Shown here: positions 1 to 8,210 of the stretch, in pieces
Layout: each line of letters begins with the position of its first letter
Numbering within the stretch: position 1 is the first letter of the stretch
Source of the DNA: a bacterium
GTDB lineage: Bacteria > Patescibacteriota > Minisyncoccia > Portnoybacterales > JAKAHB01
NCBI GenBank assembly: GCA_021815315.1
Contig: JAKAHB010000003.1
Coordinates: 1 to 46,942 of the forward strand
DNA: 46,942 bases
Direction: 5' to 3'
Made by a program: the position numbers and the translations under genes
The notes under the pieces: generated by a model
Told to the model about the DNA's origin: nothing
Seen by the model: the letters and a program-made list of their open reading frames with translations, nothing else
Databases searched by the model: none

Positions 1-540
<540 letters not shown>

Positions 541-828
541 TTGTAAAAACACGGAGAAAATCTCCATGCTCGCACACGGAGCAACTAAAAACAGTCACTA
601 GATATTTTTAGTCGCTGACTAAATTAAATTGTTAAAGTTCTGGTTGCGGGTTGCGATTTTTCAAATCCGCCCGAGGCGGATTTATGTAAGCCAAGCTTAC
701 ATAAAAATACAACCGTTTGGAGTTCTGTTTGACGATGCAAACGGAAGCCCCAAACGGTCATACTTTCAGTATAAACAATTTATGTTTGTTTATTGCATAT
801 TATGAGTGGCTTCCTTTATTACTCTGCT
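541..828 (-). other. 16S rRNA 5' leader with hairpins
   Basis: About 280 nt separate the promoters from the mature 16S 5' end. The stretch contains two clear small hairpins, at 667-682 (TCCGCCC/GGCGGA type) and 685-702 (TGTAAGC/GCTTACA), and complementary ACCGTTTGG/CCAAACGGT segments near 711 and 752. These could be RNase III processing stems or antitermination signals. I see no credible protein-coding gene in it; an open frame at 717-962 on the other strand crosses the promoters and has no ribosome site. Confidence 0.6.
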
Positions 829-923
829 ATTTTACACGATTAAAAAACCATGTCAAGGTCTTGACTTTGTTCCTAATTGCTTCAAGCCTTTATATTTTAA
901 CACAAACAAAAAACAAGCGTCAA
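829..923 (-). promoter_or_regulatory. Tandem rRNA promoters P1 and P2
   Basis: On the minus strand P1 has TTGACG (918-923), an 18-bp spacer and TAAAAT (894-899). P2 has TTGACA (851-856), a 16-bp spacer and TAAAAT (829-834). Both are close to the sigma70 consensus and point into the 16S gene, the usual tandem layout of rRNA promoters. Confidence 0.8.
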
Positions 924-942
924 CTGTCGCGGGACAAGATTT

Positions 943-1182
943 TTAAAGCCCGGCCTCGGTAATCTTGCTCCGGTCGGCTTTCAATTTCGCAAGCGCTTCC
1001 AGCGCTTTTTTCGCGGCGACGAAGTCGTTTTCTTGTTCCGCCTTTTCCAGCTTTTGTTGCCATAGCAAAGAAGCCTTTTGATTCTCCGCTAGCGCTCGTT
1101 CGCCCGAGCCTCTTTCTTGAATATTTTTTTGCTGTTCCTGCTCTTGCGGGGTCAGCGGTTTTGTTTCGAAAGAATGGAGCAT
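943..1182 (-). CDS. Small charged coiled-coil protein, unknown function
   Basis: A 79-residue protein made almost wholly of charged and Ala/Gln/Leu residues, with stretches such as QEQEQQKNIQERG and KLEKAEQENDFVAAKKALEAL that predict one long helix or coiled coil. No family is recognised. It starts 13 bases after the GAPDH stop codon in the same orientation, so it is probably the second gene of a gap operon. No strong Shine-Dalgarno precedes the ATG. Its 3' end reaches close to the rRNA promoter P1. Confidence 0.6.
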   Translation of the reverse strand: MLHSFETKPLTPQEQEQQKNIQERGSGERALAENQKASLLWQQKLEKAEQENDFVAAKKALEALAKLKADRSKITEAGL

Positions 1183-1195
1183 ATTTTTAGTTTAA

Positions 1196-2200
1196 TTATA
1201 TCTTCTCGGCTATTAGTTTAGCCATTTCGGCCAGGCGGCTGGAGTATCCCCACTCATTGTCATACCAGGCGATGATTTTTACTAAATTACCGTCAGCCAT
1301 GGTTGAGGGCAGATCAACAATACTGGAGTGGGGGTTTTTCTTGTAGTCGCTGGAAACCAGAGGATTTTCTTCAACAGCCAAGATGCCCGCCAGTTCCTCT
1401 CCCGCTTTTTTAGAAAACAAGGCGTTTAATTCCGGCACACTCGTTTCTTTTTTGAGCACGGCGACAAAATCGGCGATGGAGACAATCGGCGTAGGTACGC
1501 GTAAAGCGAAACCGTCCAAATGCCCGGCCAGTTCTGGGATAACCCGAGCTACCGCTTTGGCGGCGCCGGTAGTGGTGGGGACAATGTTTTCTGCCGCGGC
1601 CCGGGCTCTTCTTAAATCTTTATGAGGCGCGTCTTGAAGGCGTTGGTCGGAAGTATAGGAATGAGCCGTGGTCATGAATCCCTTAACCACTCCAAATTCG
1701 TCATTTAAAACTTTAACCACGGGTGCCAGGCAGTTAGTCGTGCAAGAAGCCATGGAGAGCAGATCGTCTTTTTCCGGATCGTATTTGTCGGCATTAACTC
1801 CCAAGACATACATGGGGATATCCTCTCCCTTACAGGGCGCTGAAATTATCACTTTTTTGGCGCCGGCTTGCAGGTGTTTTGAGGCGCTTTCTCTGTCGGT
1901 AAATAGTCCGGTGCATTCCAGCACAACGTCAATTCCCAGTTCTTTCCAGGGCAGAGCGGCCGGATCTTTTTCGGCCAACACTTTTATTTTTTGGTTACCG
2001 ATAACCAGCAGACCGTCCGACGCTTCCACCTTTTTGTCGTAGCTGCCGTAGGAAGTATCGTATTGTAAAAGATGCGCCAGAGTTTTTGTGTCGGTTAAGT
2101 CGTTGATGGCAACGATTTCCAATTCAGGAAATTTTTCTAAAATTATTTTACAGACCGGTCGGCCGATACGGCCAAAACCGTTGATGGCTATCTTGGGCAT
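1196..2200 (-). CDS. gap: Glyceraldehyde-3-phosphate dehydrogenase, type I
   Basis: Full-length 334-residue GAPDH. It oxidises glyceraldehyde-3-phosphate to 1,3-bisphosphoglycerate in lower glycolysis, using NAD(P) and phosphate. The Rossmann motif INGFGRIGR lies at residues 6-14. The catalytic cysteine is Cys153 in [12 protein letters not shown], with general-base His180. The C-terminal signature WYDNEWGYS is present. Asp34 in the IND segment favours NAD over NADP by comparison with the family. The only neighbour in the operon is the small coiled-coil gene downstream; no other glycolytic gene is in the window. Confidence 0.97.
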   Translation of the reverse strand: MPKIAINGFGRIGRPVCKIILEKFPELEIVAINDLTDTKTLAHLLQYDTSYGSYDKKVEASDGLLVIGNQKIKVLAEKDPAALPWKELGIDVVLECTGLFTDRESASKHLQAGAKKVIISAPCKGEDIPMYVLGVNADKYDPEKDDLLSMASCTTNCLAPVVKVLNDEFGVVKGFMTTAHSYTSDQRLQDAPHKDLRRARAAAENIVPTTTGAAKAVARVIPELAGHLDGFALRVPTPIVSIADFVAVLKKETSVPELNALFSKKAGEELAGILAVEENPLVSSDYKKNPHSSIVDLPSTMADGNLVKIIAWYDNEWGYSSRLAEMAKLIAEKI

Positions 2201-2311
2201 AAAATTTCTGTTTATTTATTCTTTAATTAATTTTAGCTTAAAAAACAATTCTTAACAACTTTATGCTCTCAAATTCCAAGTCTCGCCAGGGTTTGTTATC
2301 GGCATGAGAAT

Positions 2312-2343
2312 AAAAATGCTCCGAAGCCAAGCGGCTTCGGAGC
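2312..2343 (-). terminator. Intrinsic terminator of the thyX-like gene
   Basis: A perfect 11-bp stem (2318-2328 with 2333-2343, loop AAGC) is followed, on the minus strand, by a short T tract. It lies 15 bases beyond the ThyX-like stop codon. Confidence 0.8.
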
Positions 2344-2358
2344 GGGTCTAGGGGAAGT

Positions 2359-3723
2359 CTAGACTTGCCTCTTGGGGAAATAGTCTCCCTTTTTTCTTTG
2401 AGCGATGTCTCGCCCGCAATAGCGCGCGCCTTCGGCGCATTTGCCGGTGCGGTAGCAAGGCGGCTCAAAGAGCTGAAGCAAGGAAGATTCGTGGCCTCTG
2501 CTTTGTCCGATAGCCAAGCGCAATTGTCGGCTCAGCTCGCTGATTTCTTCTTGGGCGCACCAGCACAGGCGCTTGCTATGTTCGTGGATGAGGGCGTTAA
2601 AATTACCGAAGGTGTCATAGGCGACCATAGCGCCATAAGGTGCCAATACCATGGCCAGGGTTGAAGGGACTGAAGTGGAGATTTTTTGCCAACGAGCCAT
2701 CAGCTCAAGGGCTTTTTGCCCCAGGCCCAGGCCATGAGCAATGGGTGGCAGGTAGAAATTGCCAGTGAAGCTTGGCTGGCTCCGGCTCAAGGTGCGATGG
2801 CGTTGGTTCTGGCCCATGGTTGCCAGGGACAGGATGATGCGGGTGAAGATACCACCGGTTGCGTTGCCCATGAAGGCGGGATCAAAATGGAGGCAGTCAA
2901 GCGGGTTGGTGTCTTCCGGGTTTGGCAGGGTTAGCTTTTTTTCGCCAAAAATCTCGTGCGCAACTAGGAGCGGACTAGTTTTTGTCTCGGGTTCTTTCCC
3001 GGGGACGGACATTGCCCAATCTTGTTTTTTTGTCTTGGGGCCGAAAAGAAATGCTAGCTCCGGGTGTTTTTTAATAACCTCGGTAGCCATTTTCTCGGTC
3101 AAGGCCTTCATCACCGGCGTCCGTGCCGAGCGATACATTGCCGCTAGCGCCGAAAGGTTGACGGTGTAGAGCAAACCGGTGGGAAAGATAAGGGGAATGA
3201 ACATCCGCAGTTGTTCTTGGGCGATTTTGGGCCCGTTTTGCTCCTTGTATTTGTCGTTGGCGAAGGGTCTTTCTTGGCCGATGAGGCGTTGGGCCATCTT
3301 AGTAGCCGGGGCGATATTTTCTTGAAAAACGGTGACGCCAAAGTTGACATAGGCGTCAATCGCCTTGAGCGTCGGCGTGCTCACTTTCGGCCAGAAAATT
3401 TTGATGTAGCGCCTGATTGCCGGAAGATCGGGGCTGGCGAACATCCCGCCGCAAAAACGTCCGCTTCTTTGGCTGGAGTTATAGAAAGGGCTTGCCAAAT
3501 GAAGGCCCAGGGTGACATCACCGACACTGATGCCTTCAATAAAGAAACTCAAGAAGTAGTGCTGAAAAGTGGTGTGGTGCCCCGTCCCCCAAAGTCGGGC
3601 GTCGATATCAATCTCTCTTCCCCACTTTGGCTTCTCAGGGCCATAGCAGGCTAAGGCGGCGTGAGAAATGAGGGGCGTCGGCTGACGGTTGGTACTGGAG
3701 ACCAACTTTACCTTTATGGACAT
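2359..3723 (-). CDS. Duplicated ThyX-like protein (FAD-dependent thymidylate synthase family)
   Basis: 454 residues, about twice the usual 220-260 of ThyX, built of two ThyX-like halves. ThyX makes dTMP from dUMP with FAD and methylene-THF; its signature is RHRxxSxNxxSxR. The N-terminal half has a degenerate copy near residues 74-86 (LHLASP then SSQR: the Arg residues of RHR are Leu, but the final SxR is kept), followed by the family's EQLRMFIPLIFPTG-type helix. The C-terminal half near 308-320 has RHRTLS intact but lacks the last Arg, then a CAQEEI helix typical of ThyX. A Cys-rich tail ends the protein. The start is set by GAGGA eight bases before the ATG at 3723; a longer frame to 3756 lacks this. 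It is either a real ThyX with a pseudo-dimeric active site or a diverged paralogue. Confidence 0.8.
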   Translation of the reverse strand: MSIKVKLVSSTNRQPTPLISHAALACYGPEKPKWGREIDIDARLWGTGHHTTFQHYFLSFFIEGISVGDVTLGLHLASPFYNSSQRSGRFCGGMFASPDLPAIRRYIKIFWPKVSTPTLKAIDAYVNFGVTVFQENIAPATKMAQRLIGQERPFANDKYKEQNGPKIAQEQLRMFIPLIFPTGLLYTVNLSALAAMYRSARTPVMKALTEKMATEVIKKHPELAFLFGPKTKKQDWAMSVPGKEPETKTSPLLVAHEIFGEKKLTLPNPEDTNPLDCLHFDPAFMGNATGGIFTRIILSLATMGQNQRHRTLSRSQPSFTGNFYLPPIAHGLGLGQKALELMARWQKISTSVPSTLAMVLAPYGAMVAYDTFGNFNALIHEHSKRLCWCAQEEISELSRQLRLAIGQSRGHESSLLQLFEPPCYRTGKCAEGARYCGRDIAQRKKGDYFPKRQV

Positions 3724-3870
3724 GATTTTTTCCTCAACAAAAGTGTTTATTGGCAAGGAGCCAAAGCCCCTCTTTCGGCTGATTGAATATAAACATTAAC
3801 TGGCAAAAAATTCAACGCCTTGGTGCGAGTTTTAAAGTGTAAAGGCCGGGTCCTTACAAGATATTATGAA

Positions 3871-3903
3871 TAAAAAGGCCCCGCGCAAAGATTGCAACGG
3901 GGC
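3871..3903 (-). terminator. Intrinsic terminator of the 73-aa orphan gene
   Basis: The GC stem GCCCCG (3878-3883) / CGGGGC (3898-3903) is followed on the minus strand by a T tract at 3872-3876. Confidence 0.75.
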
Positions 3904-3927
3904 GGGACAGGCGCGCGCGGCGGTCAG

Positions 3928-4149
3928 TCAGGGGCAGACCGCAAATGGTATGGGGAAGCGTCCCTTGGCGGTGCAGGCCACGAGGCTCCCCTTCTCAAAC
4001 CTGAGGCAGCCGAAGAGCCGGACAGCGCCGTTTTGGCGCAGGACCCGATGGGCGGCCCCGGCCACCTCTTCCGCGATATCCGGCAGTAACTCGGCGGCCT
4101 GCTCATTGAGCAGGCGTTTGACAGCCTCGGGACTCAGGTTCAAGCTCAT
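3928..4149 (-). CDS. Orphan 73-aa protein, unknown function
   Basis: Begins MSLNLSPEAVKRLLNEQAA and has a helical N-terminal half, then a short beta-like end rich in Arg, Phe and Gly. No family is recognised. The start at 4149 is set by a strong GGGAGGAG Shine-Dalgarno; the frame stays open upstream to 4302 but that part crosses a terminator and the promoter. It is a self-contained unit: consensus promoter at 4202-4230, strong ribosome site, and a terminator just after the stop. This layout, and its GC-rich codon use, recur in other orphan genes of the window. Confidence 0.7.
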   Translation of the reverse strand: MSLNLSPEAVKRLLNEQAAELLPDIAEEVAGAAHRVLRQNGAVRLFGCLRFEKGSLVACTAKGRFPIPFAVCP

Positions 4150-4201
4150 AGCGGCTCCTCCCGGCGGGAATTTCCCGCAAAAAAGTTTTTCACTAGAAAC
4201 C

Positions 4202-4230
4202 ATTTTACTGCTATATTTTGGGTTTGTCAA
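4202..4230 (-). promoter_or_regulatory. Sigma70-type promoter of the 73-aa orphan gene
   Basis: On the minus strand TTGACA (4225-4230), a 17-bp spacer and TAAAAT (4202-4207), about 50 bases before the ATG at 4149. Confidence 0.8.
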
Positions 4231-4248
4231 GGGAAAAATAAAAACACA

Positions 4249-4279
4249 AAGGCCCGGCCTTAAAAAAAGGCCGGGCCTT
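4249..4279 (-). terminator. Intrinsic terminator of the trxB-glutaredoxin operon
   Basis: A perfect 13-bp GC-rich stem (4249-4261 with 4267-4279) directly after the glutaredoxin stop codon, with T-rich sequence on the minus strand beyond it. Confidence 0.8.
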
Positions 4280-4295
4280 GAGATTTCAAGCGTTT

Positions 4296-4529
4296 TTAGC
4301 ACTCCAGCTTGAGTAACTGGCAGATTTTGTCGCGGTCAAAACCGATGACAATTTCGCCGTCAATATCGGAAACTGGCACCCCCATCTGGCCGGATTTTTC
4401 AACCATCTCGTCGCGAGCGTGCGCGTCCAAAGCGACATCCAAGTCTTCAAAATCAATCCCTTTTTCTTTCAAAAAGTTTTTTAAGGTGACGCAATAGGGG
4501 CAAGTTGGAGTGGAATAAACTTTAATCAT
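4296..4529 (-). CDS. Glutaredoxin-family protein
   Basis: 77 residues starting MIKVYSTPTCPYC, the usual length of a small glutaredoxin. It has the redox motif CPYC, the cis-proline loop as GVPV, and the GFD segment near the C-terminus. It reduces protein disulfides or carries electrons in the cytosol. It follows the thioredoxin-reductase-like gene by 66 bases, so that flavoprotein is its likely reductant. The frame is open to a TTG at 4562, but the family start is the ATG at 4529. Confidence 0.92.
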   Translation of the reverse strand: MIKVYSTPTCPYCVTLKNFLKEKGIDFEDLDVALDAHARDEMVEKSGQMGVPVSDIDGEIVIGFDRDKICQLLKLEC

Positions 4530-4595
4530 GGAAGTTGGCACGTAGAAAGTGGTTGGCGGCAAGTGGTTTTTTAACCACGCGCTGCCGGCCGCTCG

Positions 4596-5534
4596 CTACT
4601 TTTTGTTTAATGTTTTTAAATAATCGGCGGCGGACAGGGCGGCAATCGCTCCTTGCCCGACGGCGATAGAAATTTGCTTGTATTTGGTGTCGGCCACGTC
4701 TCCAGCCGCGAATATTCCGGGGACGGAAGTGGCGCCAGTCTGGTGATTAATTTCAATTTCGCCCCACTCGCTGGTCTTTAAACAGCCATTGATAAAATCA
4801 ACCTTGGAAGTGGAGCCAATCTCTACAAAAATTCCCTCAACCTCAACTTCACTCTTCTGATTATTTTGCACATTGGTGTAGATTAAACTTTTAACAAACT
4901 TTTCGCCTTTTATTTCGCTGGGAACGCAATTGGGCAAATACTGAACCTTTCCGTTATTCAGCATTTCTTCTCCCAGTGTTTTGTTTTCACCTTTTATTTC
5001 AGCATATTTATTTAGCCAATAGATTTTGGAGGTATAACTTAGAAGCTGATGAACGGTGTCAATCCCCGAATCTCCGGCTCCCACCACGGCGACTATCTTG
5101 CCGCTAAACATTGGAGCATCGCAGGTGGCGCAATAAGTGATGCCCTTGCCCTCAAACTCTTTGGCGCCTGGAATATCAAGTTTTTTTTCTGATTTCCCGG
5201 TGGCGATAATGACGGTTTTAGTTTTATATTCTTCCCGATCTGTCTCCACAATTTTAACGCTGCTGTCACAGCCGGAAATTTGCTGGACCTTCTCTCCCTC
5301 CTTAATCTCCAGTTCCTTTTTAAAGATATTCAAATGCCAAATGAATTTTTTGGCCAAAGCCGGTCCCGGAGTGCCGTAAGGCCCTAGATAGTTTTCAATC
5401 ACGTAGCCTTCGTTCATTTGACCGCCCAATTGTTTGGCGATAAGAGCTGTTTTTAATTTTCTTCTGGCGGCATAAACCGCGGCGCTCATTGCCGCCGGTC
5501 CCCCGCCGATAATTATCAGGTCGTAAACTTTCAC
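4596..5534 (-). CDS. trxB: Thioredoxin reductase / AhpF-type flavoprotein
   Basis: 312 residues. The N-terminal FAD motif GGGPAAMSAAVYAARR is near residues 10-25, the redox-active CATC is in the NAD(P) domain, and the C-terminal FAD motif is GIFAAGDVAD. The second dinucleotide fold reads VVGAGDSGIDTV, but the following HRR-type NADPH-phosphate site is absent: the segment reads IYWLNKYAEIKGEN. That resembles the NADH-using AhpF reductase domain more than classical TrxB. Translation starts at GTG (5532-5534). It is transcribed with the glutaredoxin gene, suggesting a two-protein disulfide-reducing chain. Confidence 0.93.
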   Translation of the reverse strand: MKVYDLIIIGGGPAAMSAAVYAARRKLKTALIAKQLGGQMNEGYVIENYLGPYGTPGPALAKKFIWHLNIFKKELEIKEGEKVQQISGCDSSVKIVETDREEYKTKTVIIATGKSEKKLDIPGAKEFEGKGITYCATCDAPMFSGKIVAVVGAGDSGIDTVHQLLSYTSKIYWLNKYAEIKGENKTLGEEMLNNGKVQYLPNCVPSEIKGEKFVKSLIYTNVQNNQKSEVEVEGIFVEIGSTSKVDFINGCLKTSEWGEIEINHQTGATSVPGIFAAGDVADTKYKQISIAVGQGAIAALSAADYLKTLNKK

Positions 5535-5561
5535 AATTTTAAATTTTCAATTTTCAATTTT

Positions 5562-5642
5562 CAAACAATTACCAAAAGGCCAATTTCCAATGAAGCGAAG
5601 TAATCGCTTAAATTGAAACCTTTAGTTTCGAAAAATTGTTTG
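5562..5642. repeat. Structured AT-rich intergenic repeat
   Basis: Outer inverted arms CAAACAATT (5562-5570) and AATTGTTTG (5634-5642) enclose two smaller hairpins, AAGCGA/TCGCTT (5593-5609) and GAAAC/GTTTC (about 5614-5629). The flanks at 5537-5665 are full of short CAATTTTC and CCAATTTCC words. A related CCAATTTCCAA-rich stretch lies at 31705-31765, so this may be a dispersed repeat of the genome. Confidence 0.45.
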
Positions 5643-5668
5643 GGAATTAGAAATTGGAAATTACTAAC

Positions 5669-5905
5669 TTAGGCGATGCTGATCAACTTCCAATAATTCT
5701 CTCCTATTCTCTTTTTTATCTCAACCCTGCAATCCGGTAATAAAAGGCCGAGGTTGTAGAGCAGGCCTTCGGGGGTTACTTCCTCTTCGTGTTCAACAAT
5801 ACTCCCCAATTCTAACTCAAGACGACTTATTTTTTCAAGTCCGTTCTTGCGGGCATATTCTTGGGCGACCTTGGTTATTTGGTTGGCGAGATGTAAGTCG
5901 TGCAA
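5669..5905 (-). CDS. hypA: HypA-like nickel chaperone lacking the zinc ribbon
   Basis: 78 residues starting MHDLHLANQI, which matches the HypA N-terminus, including His2, the nickel ligand. HypA is normally about 113 residues with a CxxC...CxxC zinc domain. Here the chain passes straight from LLPDCRVEIKKR to a final strand-like WKLISIA, so the zinc ribbon is missing but the last strand seems kept. HypA helps insert nickel into NiFe hydrogenases. It is the last gene of the hydrogenase operon, 54 bases after the large subunit. A decayed or minimal HypA are both possible. Confidence 0.75.
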   Translation of the reverse strand: MHDLHLANQITKVAQEYARKNGLEKISRLELELGSIVEHEEEVTPEGLLYNLGLLLPDCRVEIKKRIGENYWKLISIA

Positions 5906-5959
5906 TTTGGTAGGTGTTTTATGGCTAGCGGAAAGCGACTATTTTCACCACTTCCCATC

Positions 5960-7234
5960 TTAGTGTGTGGCGCAAGTCAAACAGGGATCGTAAGAGCGGA
6001 TAAGCATTTTTATCATATTTTCTCGTTTTCGGCTGGCTTTTTTTGAGAGATCGGGTAGCCAAGCCTTTAAATCTTCTTCCAGCCGGGCAATGTTTTGAGC
6101 GGTGGGGGTGATAATATTACATTCTTTAATGTCGCCGTTGTCTTTGGTTTCGTAGGAATAGAACAAAAGACCGCGGGGCGCTTCAATGGCGCCATAGCCC
6201 CGACCGATTTGCGGTTGCCACTGAGCGTTTTTTACTTTGCTTAATTTCAACTCTTTTCTTTGTCCAATTAGCGTTACTATTTCCTCAACGCAATGCGCGA
6301 TTTCAACGGCTTGCCCCAAAATGTTGTGGAAGGGGTTTCTGGAGGGAAGCTTAACGCCGGAAAGCTCCAGAATTTTTTTAGCCTCAAGATTAAGCAAAGA
6401 AGCATTATTGTTCAATCTGGCCAAGGCGCCAACGAGATAGGGTTCTTCTTCAAAATGACTGCGTTTTGTTTGGGGGTTGGCTTTGATTTGAAATTCGTTT
6501 ATTAATTTCATAAAAGCGCCTTCGGAAATTATTTGCTCTTCTTCGTTTTTGCCGTTCCATCTGACTTTGCCTTCATAGATCGCGTATTCGTTTTCATTAA
6601 CGAGCGAGGCCCAGTTGAAACTAGTTTGCAAGTCGGGGTATTTTAAGCGGGCGAACAAATTAGCAAGGCGAATCGCCGAAGGCAAAGCGGCTTGGGCCAT
6701 CTTTAATATTTCGTTTAGAGTTTCTTCCGTCGGCCATTTTTTGAAGCCGCCAATTTCGGCAGCCAAGGGGTGGATTGAACGTCCGCCGATTTTATCAATA
6801 AGAAAATTACCCAACTCGCGAATTTGCAAGGCATTTTTTGTATAACTGGGAAATTTTTTAATCAGAGCTAAGTCGTCTTTATCGCCAAAAAAATCCGCCA
6901 GAGAAAAGAAAAAAAGATGCAGGGCGTGACTGTTGATAATCTGCCCCAGCATTAGAAGTTTGCGCAGGTAAATCGTTTCAGACGCGACGGCGACATCCAT
7001 GGCGTCTTCCAGGGCCTTGATACTGGTTAGGGTATGGACTACCGGACAAACGCCGCAAATACGGGCGGCGATTTGCGAGGCCTCCTCGTAATGGCGGTCG
7101 CGCAGAATCCCCTCCAACAAGCGCGCGCCCTCGTTCACCATAAAGATAGCGGCTTTGACATCGCCCTTGACGATTTCGCCGATAAATCCGCCGTGCCCTT
7201 CAATTTTTGCCACGTGATCAATTTTTATTTTCAT
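5960..7234 (-). CDS. hydA: NiFe hydrogenase large (alpha) subunit, group 3b-like
   Basis: 424 residues carrying the NiFe active site of a cytosolic bidirectional hydrogenase. The proximal nickel motif is RICGVCPVVHT near residue 58; the distal motif is DPCLTCATH at the very C-terminus. The stop codon follows this His directly, so the C-terminal peptide normally cut off by a HybD/HyaD-type protease is absent. The start overlaps the small-subunit gene by 17 bases, implying coupled translation. Together with the B, G and D subunits it matches the hydBGDA layout of NADP-linked sulfhydrogenases known from Pyrococcus and from CPR genomes. Confidence 0.95.
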   Translation of the reverse strand: MKIKIDHVAKIEGHGGFIGEIVKGDVKAAIFMVNEGARLLEGILRDRHYEEASQIAARICGVCPVVHTLTSIKALEDAMDVAVASETIYLRKLLMLGQIINSHALHLFFFSLADFFGDKDDLALIKKFPSYTKNALQIRELGNFLIDKIGGRSIHPLAAEIGGFKKWPTEETLNEILKMAQAALPSAIRLANLFARLKYPDLQTSFNWASLVNENEYAIYEGKVRWNGKNEEEQIISEGAFMKLINEFQIKANPQTKRSHFEEEPYLVGALARLNNNASLLNLEAKKILELSGVKLPSRNPFHNILGQAVEIAHCVEEIVTLIGQRKELKLSKVKNAQWQPQIGRGYGAIEAPRGLLFYSYETKDNGDIKECNIITPTAQNIARLEEDLKAWLPDLSKKASRKRENMIKMLIRSYDPCLTCATH

Positions 7235-8015
7235 TTGTGTTTTGTGGTTTGAGCTTATTTTCTATTTGGTCCCTCCCGCCGAATCTTTCCGTTATCATTT
7301 CTATTTCGCGTTCGTTATAGCCATGATTATTCAAAATCTTTTTCAAGTTATCAAAATTTTTACCCGTTTTTTGCAGCGGGCCGCGACAACCATCGCAGGG
7401 GTATCCGACCGAAGGGCAAGGCGCGCCACAACCGCCCAAAATCACAGGGCCGATGCAGGGCAACCCTTTTTGCAAAAGGCACTCATTTTGTTTTCGCTGG
7501 CACTCATAGCAAATCGGTCTTTGGGGGACCCTAAAGACATCGCCCGCTAAGATTTTTTTAGTGAATTCAAAAAGCTCATCCTTGTTTATGGGGCAACCCG
7601 TCAGTTCAAAATCAACCGGGACATAGGCGCTGATGGGCTTGATATCCGGGTTGGCAATCTGATCCACGTTTTTATAAACATATTGCAGGCAATTTTCTTT
7701 GTCGCCACGGTAATTTTTTATTTCTTGAATACCGCCTAGACAAGCACAAGCGCCGATGGGAACCAACACTTTGCTGCGGCGTCTGATCTCTTTGATTTCT
7801 TCAATTTGTGAAGGCAGAATGGGTGTCCCTTCAATGAAAGTCAAGTCAAATGATTTCTTTTTGGCGTGTTCTTGAATAAATGGAAAATCGCCGACAATTA
7901 TGTGCCCGGCAAGTTTGAGGAATCTTTCACCTAGATCAACGATGGCTACCCGGCAGCCTTCGCAACAGGTCATACCCAAGACGGCGATGATTGGTTTTTT
8001 ATTTCTTAATGGCAT
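7218..8015 (-). CDS. hydD: NiFe hydrogenase small (delta) subunit
   Basis: 265 residues. It carries the iron-sulfur relay from the NiFe site to the flavin subunit. Cysteine motifs in order: MTCCEGCRVAI for the proximal cluster, GACACLGGIQ, ELTGCPINKDE, then CYECQRKQNECLLQKGLPC and GGCGAPCPSVGYPCDGCRG-like segments for further 4Fe-4S clusters. This pattern is that of group 3 small subunits without a twin-arginine signal, so the enzyme is cytosolic. It overlaps hypC by 17 bases and hydA by 17 bases. Confidence 0.95.
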   Translation of the reverse strand: MPLRNKKPIIAVLGMTCCEGCRVAIVDLGERFLKLAGHIIVGDFPFIQEHAKKKSFDLTFIEGTPILPSQIEEIKEIRRRSKVLVPIGACACLGGIQEIKNYRGDKENCLQYVYKNVDQIANPDIKPISAYVPVDFELTGCPINKDELFEFTKKILAGDVFRVPQRPICYECQRKQNECLLQKGLPCIGPVILGGCGAPCPSVGYPCDGCRGPLQKTGKNFDNLKKILNNHGYNEREIEMITERFGGRDQIENKLKPQNTNENKN

Positions 8016-8202
8016 TGTTTATCAGACTTAATGTTGTTTCGGCTTCAATCTTGTCCAAGGTGTTGATCACAAAACCGTTCTTGACGAAGGCGTAATCTCC
8101 CACTTTGGCCGGCATTAATTTCAAGTTGGCGCTTTTCCCGTTTCCCAGAAGCGCCTGGCCATTTTTAATCTTTATTATTTTGTGGGGGATGGTCAGACAC
8201 AT
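7999..8202 (-). CDS. hypC: HypC/HybG hydrogenase assembly chaperone
   Basis: 67 residues starting MCLTIPHKII, the defining HypC N-terminus with Cys2, which holds the Fe(CN)2CO unit and contacts the large-subunit precursor. The ATG at 8202 places the cysteine second; an upstream in-frame start at 8214 would bury it. No hypB, hypD, hypE or hypF is in this window, so these would have to lie elsewhere in the genome. Confidence 0.92.
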   Translation of the reverse strand: MCLTIPHKIIKIKNGQALLGNGKSANLKLMPAKVGDYAFVKNGFVINTLDKIEAETTLSLINNAIKK

Positions 8203-8210
8203 AGAATAAA

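Noticed and set aside
717-962. 81-codon open frame on the plus strand opposite the 16S promoters
   Set aside because: It spans the rRNA promoters and leader, has no ribosome site and an unlikely low-complexity composition.
2238-2468. 76-codon frame on the minus strand overlapping the end of the ThyX-like gene
   Set aside because: It crosses the thyX terminator and is out of frame with a strong family match.
3144-3654. Several long frames on both strands inside the ThyX-like gene
   Set aside because: They are shadows in the GC-rich coding sequence; none has a start signal or family features.
4149-4302. N-terminal extension of the 73-aa orphan protein to 4302
   Set aside because: It would read through the upstream operon's terminator and this gene's own promoter; a strong SD supports the start at 4149.
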